Counted from the first letter of the stretch, positions 44,795 to 58,412 are shown. The stretch is DNA of 64,000 bases from Calliphora vicina (GCF_958450345.1 NC_088783.1:88809895-88873894), one strand, 5' to 3'. Notes: a model not told the origin generated them from the letters alone. A program made the numbers and translations.

Positions 44795-45425
44795 AGTAAA
44801 TATATATTAGTGTTTATAAACCGGTTAACCGGTTTTTCTTCGAAATCTCGGTTTTTTGCAAACCGGTTAATTTAAAATGTTGATTTTCGGTTAACCGGTT
44901 TATCCGGTTTTTATCACCCGGTTAACCGGTTTTTAAAATTTTGGACTAAAATGAATAAATCTTATATTTTTGTGCATTTTTATATATTCATTGTACACAC
45001 ATTATTGCTCTGATTTGAAACCTAAACTGCTGATTTACAATACAAACCTCTTAAGATTAATATGTTTAAGAATTGCAATGATAATAGTAGAGGACAATGA
45101 GTTTACTTAAAAACTTTTTCAGAATAAATTGCACATAATAAAACTATTAATAATAAAATTCTGCATAATTCTAGAAGTTAAGCTAAATCGTAACCCTCCG
45201 TTAGACGTAACTGATCTGGTTGGTTAAGCACCGTAAATTTTAAGATATTATTATTATGTTTTCGAAATAAAAAATGAAGAGATTATTTACAGACGCGGCT
45301 TTTATTTATTGATATCAATTTGATACATTGCGGCTAGTGTCGATTGAAAATGATTGCGACTAACGGAGGGTTAATTCTGATTCATTAAAACTAATGATGA
45401 TTTTACCAAACGTTAAGTTGAATTT
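44795..45425 (+). repeat. ACCGGTT-rich repeat, copy interrupted by a MITE
   Basis: GTGTTTATAAACCGG, several AACCGGTT motifs, then text through CATAATTCTAGAAGTTAAGC and GATGATTTTACCAAACGTTA, match 55068-55460 in inverse orientation. The other copy lacks the MITE at 45194-45370. Confidence 0.75.
45194..45370. mobile_element. TTAA-type MITE 4 with empty site in window
   Basis: CCCTCCGTTAG is mirrored by CTAACGGAGGG. Flanks GTAA (45190-45193) and TTAA (45371-45374). The sister repeat (about 55130-55145) runs straight through this place without the insert. 177 bp. Confidence 0.82.
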
Positions 45426-45749
45426 GATGTACATACCTCCTATAAATCAATTTGACTTCATCAGTGTGTTTTGTTCTTAAAATTTCATTTATTTAGCTTA
45501 GTGTACAAAGTCCTTTTCAGAAATATTACAGGAGAGACAAAAAACGTTCTAAAATCCATGATTTAAAATATTTTCGAAATCTGATAATGGAGTTTTTTTT
45601 TATTACTTACATAGAAAAAAGGAGTTTGAATTTTAATATATTTTTCTTTTATTTTCATATTGTTGTAACTCTATTTTGAAAACCGATAATCTGAAATAAA
45701 CCGAATTACACATATAGAATCTTCTCGCTGAGCACTACATAAAACCTAT
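45426..45749. other. No recognisable feature
   Basis: A+T-rich sequence with no open frame or terminus that I can support. Confidence 0.5.
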
Positions 45750-45935
45750 CAATTATCTCTTATAGCTTAGGAGATATTCGCATTTGAAAATTAAATTTTC
45801 AACATTTTTACCCATCCTACTCCAGTTTTTTGATGTCCACGGTTCCACATATTTCCCAATTTTCTCCATTTTTCTTTTATAGGATTATCATCTAATGTAT
45901 ATATCAAATAAAGAAAGAACTGTTCAAAAATCATG
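45750..45935 (-). repeat. Dispersed repeat, inverse copy of 1555-1750
   Basis: AATATTCGCATTTGAAAATT-like text, CCATCCTACTCCAGTTTTTT and CCCAATTTTCTCCATTTTTC are complements of phrases at 1610-1700. Confidence 0.6.
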
Positions 45936-46145
45936 ACTGAATTTAAAGTAAATTGCATTTGAATTTAAAAAAATTAAAAAGCGATTTTTCGCTATTTTTT
46001 TGGGAAAAAAGTATTTTTATTCTTTTTAAGTTATGAAAAAAATTTCTAAGAGGATGTATAATGAATTTGTACTTTTTGAAAAGATCAAATAATTTAAATG
46101 AAAAAAAGTTATAATTTTTGATACCGAGGGGACCAGGTCAATTAA

Positions 46146-47738
<1,593 letters not shown>

Positions 47739-47739
47739 A

Positions 47740-48003
47740 AAATGTCTATTTTTTATGTAAATTTCAACTTTAGGGCAACATCTCTCAAAATGCATATTCG
47801 ATATCAAAATATAGTAATCTATTTTAGATGGCCCAGTATGTTCTTAATTATTTCGTAATGGGTTCCGATAAACCCGCACCTGGCCAAAAAACGAAAATAT
47901 CCCATTTTTGGAATTTTTCAATACTTTTTTGGGAATTGCGGGATTCCTGATTACAAATTTAAAAATTTGTTTTTCTTTTTCTATTTTCAATAAAAAAAAA
48001 TAT
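47740..48003 (+). repeat. Dispersed repeat shared with 22485-22632
   Basis: CTATTTTTTATGTAAATTTC and ATTTTAGATGGCCCAGTATG, then GTTCTTAATTATTTCG, are the complement of phrases at 22500-22632. The rest to 48003 is unclassified. Confidence 0.5.
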
Positions 48004-49487
48004 ATATCGATGGCTTAATATAAAAAAGGCGTAACTCGATTTTTTGTTACTTACAGGAGAAGGAAAAAACTTAATAAAATCCATAAAATTTTAGATACAA
48101 AAAAAGTTTTAATGCAATTTTTTATAAAAAGAGGCAACACATTTTATTTCTCTTTTGAAATTTAATTTTTTTATTTTAATGAAGTTATCTGATATAGGCC
48201 TTTTTTCATTGATATTTATGAAGTTAGGGCTTTTTTAAACCTGAAATTTTGAGTTGAAAATATAATTTTGAAAAATAATATTATTATAATAATTCAGGTT
48301 TAAATAATAAAAGGAAATAATTCATGAAATTAAGAGGATTAAATCAGAAGTGAACTGTGAAAAATTATTTCTTATCATTATCAAAAAAGATGGCAATATT
48401 AAGGTAAAAACTTTTGAAATCCTGTATTTGGTTTTTTTTGGGATTGCTATTTACTGCATATAAAGTGAATCAGGGGGATATCTTTAATCACCGACTTTGG
48501 TCTATGTGGGAGAGATTCGTGACTGTCAGTTAAGTATGTTTTGAAATATATTGATCCTGATGAGTCATACGCCACGGCTCGTAGAATATTTACAGTAAGA
48601 TCACCAATACATCTGCTTAAGTTTTGAAATTGAGGTGTGAGTACATACATTTCATGAACTTTTATAGTAAGCAATAATTGTACCAGGTCGAATCAAAGAG
48701 TATCGTTTAGGCAAAATAGTCGTTGTGCAAATGGTGAGCACAAATTGCGTTGCCAAATTTATTTGCTTATTTTGTATATTTCTTTCTATAAGGGAATGGC
48801 TTGAGTCACATTCCAGTTGAGATGTCCACTTATTCAAAATTTTTGTTCAATAGTTTCCATACTAAAAGTCAACAATGCATTAGAGAATATTAAATTGCGG
48901 TTTTGGTAGATTTTATATCTTCCACAAGTGTTTAATAACACATTTCGCAAAAACGGAAGATCCTAGACATCCATTTGTTTCATCCCAAACATAATTGTTC
49001 AATTCGTGTGTTAAAATATTGTAAATTGTGAAATTATGTAGTTTTATAAAATGCAGCACTCGTCATTAGTTGAGGAATTAATTTTTTCCTAGGTTTAAGC
49101 ATGGAATAGTTTGATCCCTTTAATAATTGCGCAAAAAATTGATAGGACAATTTTATGTTTCCATTTTTTTCATGAATCACACTCAGCGACATAAAGCTGT
49201 TAAATTTCCTGATGGGTGCAAAAATCCGATTCAGAATCGAATTTGATACTTATAAAAAATGATAACCAATCAAACAAAACAAAAAAGATGAGTTAAGGCT
49301 TTTTCTTTCAAAAACTCTTTGACTTGACTTAGGGCTTTTTTGAAATCGTTATAAATCTGTTATTTGCAATAATATCCTCCTGAAATTTTGAGGCAAGGTG
49401 CATCTGACATTTGTTTACCGGAATAAACAAAAAACGACATTTTTAAAAAAATTTAGTTACGCCTTTTTTATATTAAGCCATCGATAT
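48004..49487. mobile_element. Unclassified DNA transposon with 33-34-bp TIRs
   Basis: ATATCGATGGCTTAATATAA, continuing AAAAGGCGTAACT, at the left is mirrored at 49456-49487. Because the outer ATCGAT is palindromic, the target duplication cannot be separated from the TIR. The interior has a 75-codon minus frame (48447-48674) reading LTPQFQNLSRCIGDLTVNIL, and other minus-strand stretches such as FCEMC and NKWMS separated by stops. I do not recognise the transposase. Length 1484 bp. Confidence 0.65.
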
Positions 49488-49734
49488 GTAAGTGTAAAAT
49501 TTCATTAACAAGTATTCATAAATAAAAATGTTATTTCAATTTGAAAAATGTTTTTCTATGCAAAAACTCAATAAAAAGCATTTTTTTGTCATATTTTTCA
49601 AAAAAGTATTCCATGAATTTTTTAATTGCCAAAATTTATATACATTATTTACAAAAAAAGTAGACAAAATCCTCTATCCCTTGATATATAACATGTCTGT
49701 CTACCTTATGGAAAACTTAACAACTAGCACATAA

Positions 49735-50460
49735 TTTTTTGAAATCGAAACACAAACGAAGAAATAGGATAATTTTTAAAATTGAACATACCCAAGGTGG
49801 CCCCTGGTTCAGCTCCTGGTGGGCTCATGAGGTCCAGATACAAAACATAAACTCGACTCTTTGCGCTTGTGAAATTTCATTCAAATGTATGTCTGTTTAT
49901 TTATTTGTTTGTCTGTGATTTATAGGAGCCTAAACCACAGGTCCGATCCTCTTGAAATTTTTAGTGTATATTCCTATATATCTGGAAGAAACAATAGGCT
50001 ACTTTGTATTTTTAAATTTAAAGTGGACGTGGCACCTGCCATACAAAGTAAACAGCTGTTATGGAATATCTGGTGAATTATAATTGTGATTAGTTATTTT
50101 TCGTATATCTGGAAAACTATAATTTTTAATGTCTTCAAACTTTATATGAATTAATTTCATATCACGGCATGAAGTTTAACAAAAAATGGGAAGGATTGGA
50201 AAGGGGGATGAGTCAACTCTCATACAATGGAAATAGTTATTTTTTAATATTATGAGAACTATAATTGCGAGATTCTACAAACTTTGTCCGAGTAGCTTTC
50301 TTATCATTTTATGTACATATTTTGCATGGAATGTATAAAAAAAATTTAAAATTTTTCAAAAGGGTGCAAGGTTTGTGGAGCTCCTGGTGAATAAATATAA
50401 GCTTTTTGATAAGTAGTTGGTATTGTTGAAAACTTTAGGACTTGAAGCTTAATAGTTTAG
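49735..50460 (+). repeat. Helitron-interior-like and dispersed repeat sequence
   Basis: 49738-49880 matches 1750-1900. Then CACAGGTCCGATCCTCTTGA, ATATATCTGGAAGAAACAAT and GTGGACGTGGCACCTGCCAT follow, the same order of phrases as in the Helitron fragment at 12569-12730. 50318-50460 matches 52590-52740 in the foldback spacer (TTTTGCATGGAATGTATAAA). Confidence 0.55.
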
Positions 50461-50885
50461 TGAAGTGAAAAATTTACTTATAGCAGAGCCCCAAGAAAAC
50501 GCCAAACAAACGAAGAAATGCTATTTGTAGATATTGTTATGAGAATATATATATAAATTTAATTTTTTTTGAGAATTGTTGGTGTGTTAGAAGTGGGGAT
50601 ATAAAAAAAGTGAGGAGTGGGGGGGGGGTTGTAATGACAACTCTTTTAAAATGGTATTTGTGGAAAGTGCTATGAGAATATAGATTGAGATCTTTTTTGA
50701 AAATGTTTGTGAGTTGAGGGGGGGTTTATCAAAAAAGAGGGGAGAGGGTATTGCCAATTTTTTGAAAATACTTATTTTAGCAGCAGGGGTCTCTACACAA
50801 GGAATTAATTTAAAGGTTTTAACAATATATTTTTATAAGTAGAAAACATAAAATATACATAGCTTAATTTGTAGTTTTTAGTATT
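50461..50885. other. No recognisable feature; G-rich patches
   Basis: GTGAGGAGTGGGGGGGGGGT near 50610 and GAGGGGGGGTTTATC near 50716 are G-rich tracts in otherwise A+T-rich DNA. Confidence 0.45.
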
Positions 50886-50891
50886 CGGGAA

Positions 50892-51805
50892 CAGGGCTCG
50901 CCAAAACCTGGCGATTTTTCATTGCCTTTGGCGACCAAAATTTCCAATTGGCGACATGGTGATTTTTTAACAAATTATTTGTTTTTCTTGAAATATTTTT
51001 TTTACTAAATGATTATTAACCCAATAGTTAATAAAATTAATCATTTATAATCTGATCATATGGATGCAGGTAGCATACATGATCAAATAGTTTCAACAAT
51101 ATTAATTTTTTATTCTAAAATAAATAATAATGGAAATATTGATAACTTAATATGCTCATTAAAATTGGCTATTGGTTCGACGGATTCTTTGGAATCAGGA
51201 ATCTATCGATTTTGGCACAAATGGAGGAATATGATGTAGAAATTTTAAAAGAAAATTGTTTTTTGTACCTAAAAAGCTTTCAAAAGAAATGCTTAACCGG
51301 TTACCAGAAAATATAACTCTTCTTCAAGTATATAATGAATTTTCAATATTGAAATGAAATGGAAATTTTCGGTAGTTCAAAATTCATTAACTTTATTTTT
51401 CAATCCAAAAGTATCTGCAGGGGAATATGAATTGCAATGGTCAAAATTAGCATATATCAATTCGACTCAGATCTTTAAAGGTGAAATTCCAACAAAATTT
51501 GTTAGATTTTTGGCCACAAGTTTACAATTATTGAGATGCAGGTGGAACATTTCACTTTATCTTAATTTTACCAACCAGCAACGCTTGCGTATAAACTTTT
51601 AGAATAGAACTTTGATAAGAATAGTAAGTTATATGAATGTTATAAATAAGTAATACACTAGATATAAACAGAAATAAATTGACTTTATAATACATAAAAT
51701 TAGTATGTATTTTACAATAAAAATCTAAAAAAAATTATTTTGGCGATATTTGGCGATTTTTCGTTTAGCTTTTGGCGATGGAGGTAAAAAAATCTGACAA
51801 CTGTG
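50892..51805 (+). mobile_element. Second copy of the CAGGG / TGGCGATTT hAT element
   Basis: Same family as 7817-8915. The left end is CAGGGCTCGCC and the right end CTGACAACTGTG. Flanks TTCGGGAA (50884-50891) and GTCGGGAA (51806-51813) are an 8-bp duplication with one difference. It contains the 82-codon frame 51354-51602 (FKGEIPTKFVRFLATSLQLL). In a shifted frame near 51530 the text EMQVEHFTLS loosely resembles the SNA.VER.FS motif of the hAT dimerisation region. Lacks the Helentron insert of copy 1. Confidence 0.8.
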
Positions 51806-51817
51806 GTCGGGAATGGT

Positions 51818-54047
51818 TAATAACACTGTCCAACAAACTGAGACTTTTTGATTGAAAGGGCATGTTGAGTAGATAATTTTTGTAGAATAAACTTATAGTC
51901 CAGCTGGTCTGAATTTTTTTACAGTGGGTCAAAATTTTAATTTTTTGATCGAAGGTAGCATTATACTAACTGAAAAAAATGTAAGTTAATATCTGAGAGA
52001 ATTCTTATTGTCAGAGTTATATTGTGGAATTTTATGGGGATCATTTCTGTGGTAGATCTTAACCCTCTATTTCTTCTCTTTAGGGGTCAATTTGACCCTT
52101 TTTTCGAGAAAATCAGAAAAAGTCCTTTTAAAAAGGACAAAAGGATTAAATTGTTTGCAGTAAAATTTCAGTGAAGGTCACCAAAGATATAAAAGTTGTA
52201 AATAAAGCGCTTTACACTTAATTAGCAAAATTGCACGACATCTCGGGTCTCACATTTTTTTAAAAATATCTCCAATCCAAATATGATCCGAATGAATTGA
52301 AATTTAAAATATAAATAGACCTTAAGGAGATATATAAAAAATATGCATACATATGTAAGTTATCTCTTGTAGTTAAAGAGCTATTTAGGTTTATTTATTT
52401 ATTTTTTTTAATTCTGCTTGATCTTTTTTTGGTTTTTTAGATAAAATATCATCTATATTTGCAATATAATTTCGAATACAATAAAAATAATATGCTAACA
52501 GTTATCTCATCCCTATAAGAAGTTACACGCATCCAAAGTTGGAACATGAAAAAATGGCGTATTTTTACGTTTTTTTCCAAAACACATTTTGCATGGAATG
52601 TATAAAAAAAATTTAAAATTTTTCAAAAGGGAGCAAGTTTGTTGAGCTCCTGGTGAATAAATATAAGCTTTTTTATAAGTAGTTGGTATTGTTGAAAACT
52701 TTAGGACTTGAAGCTTAATAGTTTAGTGAAGTGAAATAATTTTATGTTATAATTTTATAGGGATTTTTCATAAACAAAAATATAAAGTTTGAATTAATTT
52801 AAAATTTCAACGGTTAAAGATAATATATCAAAAATTGGAAATAGTGTAGATCCAAATGTCCTTAAATCAATGGCATTATAATTTTTGACACTTTTTATTT
52901 TAAAAAACCAAAATCCCTAAAACGTGGAAAATGTGTTCCAAAAACTCAGTTTTTTTTTAGAAAATTCCCTGCTCCGACGTTATTTAGCTTGTGATAGCAA
53001 AATAACTTTGTATGTATTTAAATAAGATATTGGGCTAAACAAGCATGAAGCCTTTTTGAGGATCGGTGCTTTGCCTTTTTTTTTTTTTTTTACATAGTTT
53101 GTATAAGTCTGGAGGCTACTAGGTCCACTTAAGTGATCCAAGTTTTACTTTAGACGCTTTTGCATTAGGTTCTATTTTCGGGTCATATACAAATTTTGTA
53201 TAGTCCAGAAGAACATTTTTTTCTACAAAAGAAAAAATATATTGACTTTTTTTGGGAAAAAATGTAAAATATACGATCATTTTTTCATGTTCCAACTTTG
53301 GATGCGTGTAACTTTTTATAGGGATGAGATAACTGTTAGCATGTTATTTTTATTGTATTCGAAATTTTATTGCAAATATAGATTATATTTTAAAAAACGT
53401 CCATAGGCCCGCAATATCTAAAAAACCAGAAAAAGATCGAGCAGAATTAAAAAAAATAAATAAACCTAAATATCTCTTTAACTAAAAGAGATAACTTATA
53501 TATGTACGCATATATTTTGTAGATCTCCTTAAGGACTATTCATATTTTAAATTTCAGCTCATTCGGATCATTTTTGGAGATATTTTTAAAAAATGTGAGA
53601 CTCGATATGGCGTGTAATTTTACTAATTAAGCGTAAAGGGCTTTATTTACAACTATTGTGTCTTTGGTGACTGAAATTTTACGGCAAAAACTTCCGTGAA
53701 ATATTTTAGTCCTTAAATGCACTTTTTGAAAGGACTTTTTTCGATTTTGTCTAAAAAGGGTCAAATTGACCCATAAAGAGAGGAGATAGGGGGTTAAGAT
53801 CTTCCACAAAAGTGATCCCCATAAAATTCTACGATATAACTCTGACAATAAGAATTCTCTCAGATATTAACTTACAACATTTTTTTTCAGTTAGTATAAT
53901 GCTACCTTCGATTAAAAAATTAAAACTTTGACCCACTGTAAAAAAATTGAGACCAGCTGGACTATAAGTTTATTCTACAGAAATTAGCCATTTAAGAATT
54001 ATGGGATCGCTAGTCTGTTCCAAAAATGCTGTTGGACAGTGTTATTA
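51818..54047. mobile_element. 2.2-kb foldback element with about 760-bp inverted arms
   Basis: The left arm 51818-52577 and the right arm 53260-54047 are mutual complements with scattered differences, from TAATAACACTGTCCAAC and its mirror at the outer edges to GCATCCAAAGTTGGAACATG inward. Symmetrical TTAA-CCCTCT motifs with nearby GGTCAATTTGACCC lie at 52059 and, mirrored, 53797. The 682-bp spacer shares sequence with 395-790 and 50318-50460. The 73-codon minus frame at 53627 has no motif. The target duplication was not resolved. Confidence 0.85.
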
Positions 54048-54480
54048 GTTTATTCACTAAATTTGAACCAAAAATGTAAAATATCCATTTTTTAATTCAA
54101 TATTTTATCATTTAAAGTTTTATTATTACTTCAACTTTCTGATATGAAACTGAAAAGTCCCAAAAACGGACCTATAAGGTGAATGCGCACTAGAGGTGCC
54201 CTTTAAAAATAGATTTGCTTTGGATGGGTCTTATTTTGTTCATTAGTAGCTAAAACTAACTACTGCAAAATTTGAGTGCAATCGGGTAACTAGAACACGT
54301 GCCGGAAATCGATTGAAAGTTGTAAAATTGGGTAAATAATGGTACTTTTTTTGATATCTTAAAAAAATTCCCTATTTAAATACTATTTTTTAAACATTTG
54401 CAATAGAGTAAATTATTAGAGTAAATTATCTTTCTAACAAGATATAAAACATGAAAAGGAACTAAATTTAAAAAAAAAAA
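54048..54480. other. No recognisable feature
   Basis: A+T-rich sequence without termini or coding signal. Confidence 0.5.
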
Positions 54481-55062
54481 AACATGTAAGAGAGCTATAT
54501 TCGGCTGTGCCTTTACCAAATTTTACTTAAAAACAATTGTTTTCCAATTTTTTTTTTTAATTTTTAATTTTTTGGAAAAATAATTTATGACAAAAAATTT
54601 TTTTGATGAAAAAAAATTGTTCCCGATTTTGACCCATTGTAGGTCCAACTTACTATAACTTTATATACAATGGACTTTAAAATATCTATCATTAAAAATA
54701 TAAATAAATAAATATCTATATTAATGACTTAGTAATCCAGATATAGATAAAGAAATAGGGAAAACATCGTGGTTGTCCCGGTTTTTCCTTATATCTCAGC
54801 CATTTGTGGGCCGATTTTGTCGATATAGCAACCGATCCGGGAGAATTCCCGACATATTGATGTATGAATCATGTATGTACGTTATTTAGGGGCTACGGAA
54901 AGTTGATTACAACATACAGACGGACATGGCTATATCGACTTCGCTATCTATAACGATCCAGAATATATATATACTTTGTGGGGTCGCGAATGAAAAATGT
55001 AGAAATTACAAACGGAATGACAAACTTATATATATATATATCCACTCATGGCGAATGGTATA
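54481..55062 (-). mobile_element. Helentron-like element E (inverse)
   Basis: Begins AACATGTAAGAGAGC and CGGCTGTGCC (3' end, hairpin partly lost). Ends TGACAAACTTATATATATAT and CATGGCGAATGGTATA (5' end, diverged). GGACATGGCTATATCGACTT and CCAGAATATATATATACTTT match sister copies. The tetranucleotide core is reduced to ACAGACGGAC. Confidence 0.7.
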
Positions 55063-55067
55063 AAAAC

Positions 55068-55460
55068 AAACTAACAAAGTCCAATTCAATTTAACGTTTG
55101 GTAAAATCATCACTAAGTTTTTAATAAATCATTAGTAGGATTTAGCGTAAACTTCTAGAATTATGCGGATTTTAATTTTTAATCATTATATTTCTTTGAA
55201 ATTTGTATATCAGCAGTTAAGATTTCAAATCAGACCAAATGTTTGATATAATTTTTTATATACAATGAATATAAAAAATTCACCAAAACATGAGACTTTA
55301 GTCCCAAATTTTAATAACCGGTTAACCGAGTGATATAAACCGGATAAACCGGTTAACCGAAAATCAACATTTTAAATTAACCGGTTCGCAAAAAACCAAG
55401 ATTTCGAAGAAAACCCGGTTTTTCGGATAACCGAATAACCGATTTATAAACACTAAAAGT
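55068..55460 (-). repeat. ACCGGTT-rich repeat, uninterrupted copy
   Basis: Inverse copy of 44795-45425 without the 177-bp MITE. ACCGGTTAACCG and CGGATAAACCGGTTAACC near 55330-55370, TAACGTTTGGTAAAATCATC near 55092. Confidence 0.75.
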
Positions 55461-55479
55461 AAATAGTTATTTTCGAATA

Positions 55480-55623
55480 TCTGGAGTACTACAATTGTGA
55501 AAGTCTTCAAATTTTACATAACTGCATGAGGTTTGAGCAAACATTGGTGGGATCGTAACAGGTGGTGAGTCACCTACCTAGCTACCAAACCTAGCGGTAG
55601 CGAATCGCAACGAGTTAAGCTAG
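55480..55623 (+). mobile_element. Helitron 3'-end fragment
   Basis: ATATCTGGAGTACTACAATT-like interior text, then GCGGTAGCGAATCGCAACG and AGTTAAGCTAG followed by T. The hairpin-prone stretch and CTAG end match Helitrons 1 and 2. No 5' end assigned. Confidence 0.55.
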
Positions 55624-57392
55624 TATTCAATTAAAAAAGGGTATATTCGGCTGTGTCGAACCGTACCCATAACTTAATTAAATTTTAAGATAAAGATTTG
55701 AAAAAATTTTTTTGATGAAAATAAATATACAAGACGACCAAATATGTTCTAAAACTGTAAAACTCATAAATGCAAAAATATGCTCTTATGGTCACAATAT
55801 GCACTAACAAATCGATGAACAAATTCTTAAAACGTTTTAAATCGGATAAAAACCATAAGCACAATTAATAAATATACAAAATAAGTAATAGAAAAATGTA
55901 ATGGATTTTATCAGAATGCGATTTCTATTTATTCGAAATGTATTTCAGTATAAGGATTTATGCGCGTAAAACTAATTTTCAGGATTCGACTTAATATGGC
56001 GCGGGAAAAAATGGTATGTGCCAAATTTAATCGAATTATATTAAAAATTGCATCCTGTAAGTTGACAACAAGATTTACATGTAATTGTACTGAGTCTACT
56101 GATATATTCAATGGCGAATATGGGACTATTAGTTTTGTGCGTTTCAAACATCAGCATAAACTCACAATATCTATCCCACCTATGTATGTTGCCGTAGGAT
56201 AAAAAAAGGAATAATTTTCATTCAGGATGACGGATTACTGTTATGTTTTATTAAAATATAACGACCAAAATTAAGGGGCCATGGGAATTTTTTTTCTTAT
56301 TGTGGCATAAGTTCATGCACACTGATCGTAGGAAAAGGGTGATATTCAAGAAAAATAATTTAATCAATGCTTGACAATGACGTACTGAAAAGAAAGTCTT
56401 ATGACGTTTTGCATATTGTTCTCTATTGTATTGTTATTTGATGCACAGATTTAAGATGCCATTTAATTATGTATGTTCATGCAACATAATGCAAAATTCA
56501 CAAACACCTTTCCGTTTTCAACTCTAACAACCCGCCACCAAAGTGGAACGAAAATAAATAAATAAAATTTATCTATGAATCCATGTGCACATTAGATTTT
56601 CTTCAAACTGAAGAATACTAATGCAAGCGTGTTTCTTAAAAAAAGGATTAAAAGGAAAATCAACCCCAACTCAAATGCACCACAATCTTAACCCTGGGTA
56701 TTGCAAATTTCAGTTAAACATTTATTTGTCTGCTCTTCTTTGGGATGAGTGTGAAAAACAAAATTTGTATTTCTAAATGCAAAATTATATTAATTGCGAT
56801 TTCCTTAGCATATGGTTAGTTCATCATCAATAGGACCTCTGCTTGTACGGGTACGAATAAATATTCAGGATTCAAACAGACGGAGTGTGCAAATTTTACG
56901 TGCGTGAGAATCATAATTTGCAAAATATGATTCTTTTCCTTTTTGTAATCTAGAAAATGTCAGGTATACGCAAATTATTACCCATGCAAATTGCAGCATA
57001 AATCAATAAATGGAAAATTTTAATGAGTGTTATTCAAATGTTGTATGAATGTTTTTGTACATATGTATGTATCAGTATTGATTTGATAGGGGTCGTACAG
57101 GATATTGTAATTTGATATTTTATGAAAGTTTTTTTAAATTAAATTAATGGGACGTTTGTTCCAAATGTGTTGGCAGAAACTGCATAGGCTGCTGAAACTA
57201 AAAGTCCATCAGGATTAAAAGCACAAAACGATGCCAATTCCAATATTGTTAATTTCTTTTAAATTATGATTGCTTTAAATAAACTGAAGTTTTATACTTC
57301 GTAGGGATGTATCAGACTTTAACTGGGTGCCACCTCAAATGTTTTCATACCATATATTTTATATGGTATATAAAATTAAAGAATTTCATAAG
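55624..57392. other. Mostly unclassified; old Helentron-like fragment at 55960-56110
   Basis: 55975-56085 (AAAAATGGTATGTGCCAAAT, then TTAATCGAATTATA, and ACAAGATTTACATG) parallels 62260-62335 (AATATGTACCAAATTTGATC and ACAAGGTTTACATGG) of family 2. 56530-56575 has AACCCGCCACCAAAGTGG and ACGAAAATAAATAAATAAA, loosely like the LINE 3' end near 23560. No gene is seen in the remainder. Confidence 0.4.
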
Positions 57393-58404
57393 CATGATAA
57401 AAATATAGAAGGTAGTTTCAATCAAATTTTTTTTTTCAAATAAGGTTTTTTGAAGTTTCCTTATTTTGTGAGCATTATAAAAAGCGTTGCCACATTCCTA
57501 AAAATGATTTTTATTTTAGAGAAATTTTTTACAAAAAATGTGTAATTTATAATTTAGTATTTAAATAAAAATGTATTAATTATGTTGTGTTAGAAGTTAA
57601 TGATTCAATTCCTAACATTCGCTTACTTATAATTAAAACACGTTGACTATTTTTATAGGTATATTAAGTAAGAATTTTTTTCATTTTTTTATTACTATGA
57701 ACATATTTTGTATCTTTTAAATGGCGGTTTAAAACCGAATTCGAAAATATGTTCTCCCAAGATAAAACCTTTTAAAAATTTTTTTATCCAAATTTACATT
57801 AGTTGAATTTAAAAAATTTAACATATAATTTGGGCTACCTGACAAAGAATTTTCATTAAATTTAAAAAAAAAAATTGAATTTAAACGTTCCAAAAGGCTT
57901 AAAAAACTGGTGTTTGGTTTGTATAATCCACCCTCTGACAATAAATTTGTATATGTATAATTTTCATCTTTTCCTTCCGATGTTCTGAATCCAAATTCGG
58001 TAGGACCCATTTTTGAAATAATGTAACCGGCAAAATTTTCGAAACCGTCAAATTCTATATCATTTAATTTATAAATATTGTCCAAAAACTGCTCAGTTTA
58101 TTGACATTCTGTAATCTATAAAAATAATCATATAAATATACATAAGTATAAAATACGATCAAAAGTTATTTGCCTCAATTTGTTCTTCATCATCTATTGG
58201 TATTTGATTAATTGGGGTAAAATTTTTTCAAATTAATGAAAATTATGTATTAATTTTTTCACAAACTTCAAAGAATATATGGGGAAATTTTTAATTAATA
58301 TGGTATTACTATTTTAACGAAAACGTCAAAATCCTTAAGCATGTCAGACGTAGAATTTTAAAAAATAATAAGAGAATGAAACTACCTTCTATTTTTCTAC
58401 TATG
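57393..58404 (-). mobile_element. P-like DNA transposon, internally deleted, with 31-bp TIRs
   Basis: The left end CATGATAAAAATATAGAAGG (continuing TAGTTTCAATC) and the complement of the right end, CATAGTAGAAAAATAGAAGG (continuing TAGTTTCATTC), are 31-bp inverted repeats. The canonical Drosophila P element has 31-bp TIRs starting CATGATGAAATAACATAAGG, so length, first bases and the AAGG position agree. TTCATAAG flanks both sides (57385-57392 and 58405-58412), a perfect 8-bp duplication as P elements make. At 1012 bp it is much shorter than a 2.9-kb P element and keeps only a C-terminal coding remnant. Confidence 0.85.
57729..58085 (-). pseudogene. C-terminal remnant of a P-like transposase
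   Basis: A 118-codon open minus frame inside the P-like element. It contains FDGFENFAGYIISKMGPTEF near the N-terminal side and YTNLLSEGGLYKPNTSFLSL further on. The pattern [aromatic/Glu]-x-x-AGY-[IV]-x-x-K followed by LxxGGLxxP is what I associate with the C-terminal part of P-transposase-like proteins. Everything N-terminal (zinc-binding DNA-binding domain, GTP-binding insert and catalytic residues) is absent. It is framed by 31-bp TIRs. The call relies on this context as much as on the motif. The open frame has no internal stop, hinting at modest age. Confidence 0.65.
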
Positions 58405-58412
58405 TTCATAAG

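Noticed and set aside
57729..58085. A host gene of 118 codons
   Set aside because: It sits wholly inside a TIR- and TSD-bounded P-like element and carries P-like motifs.
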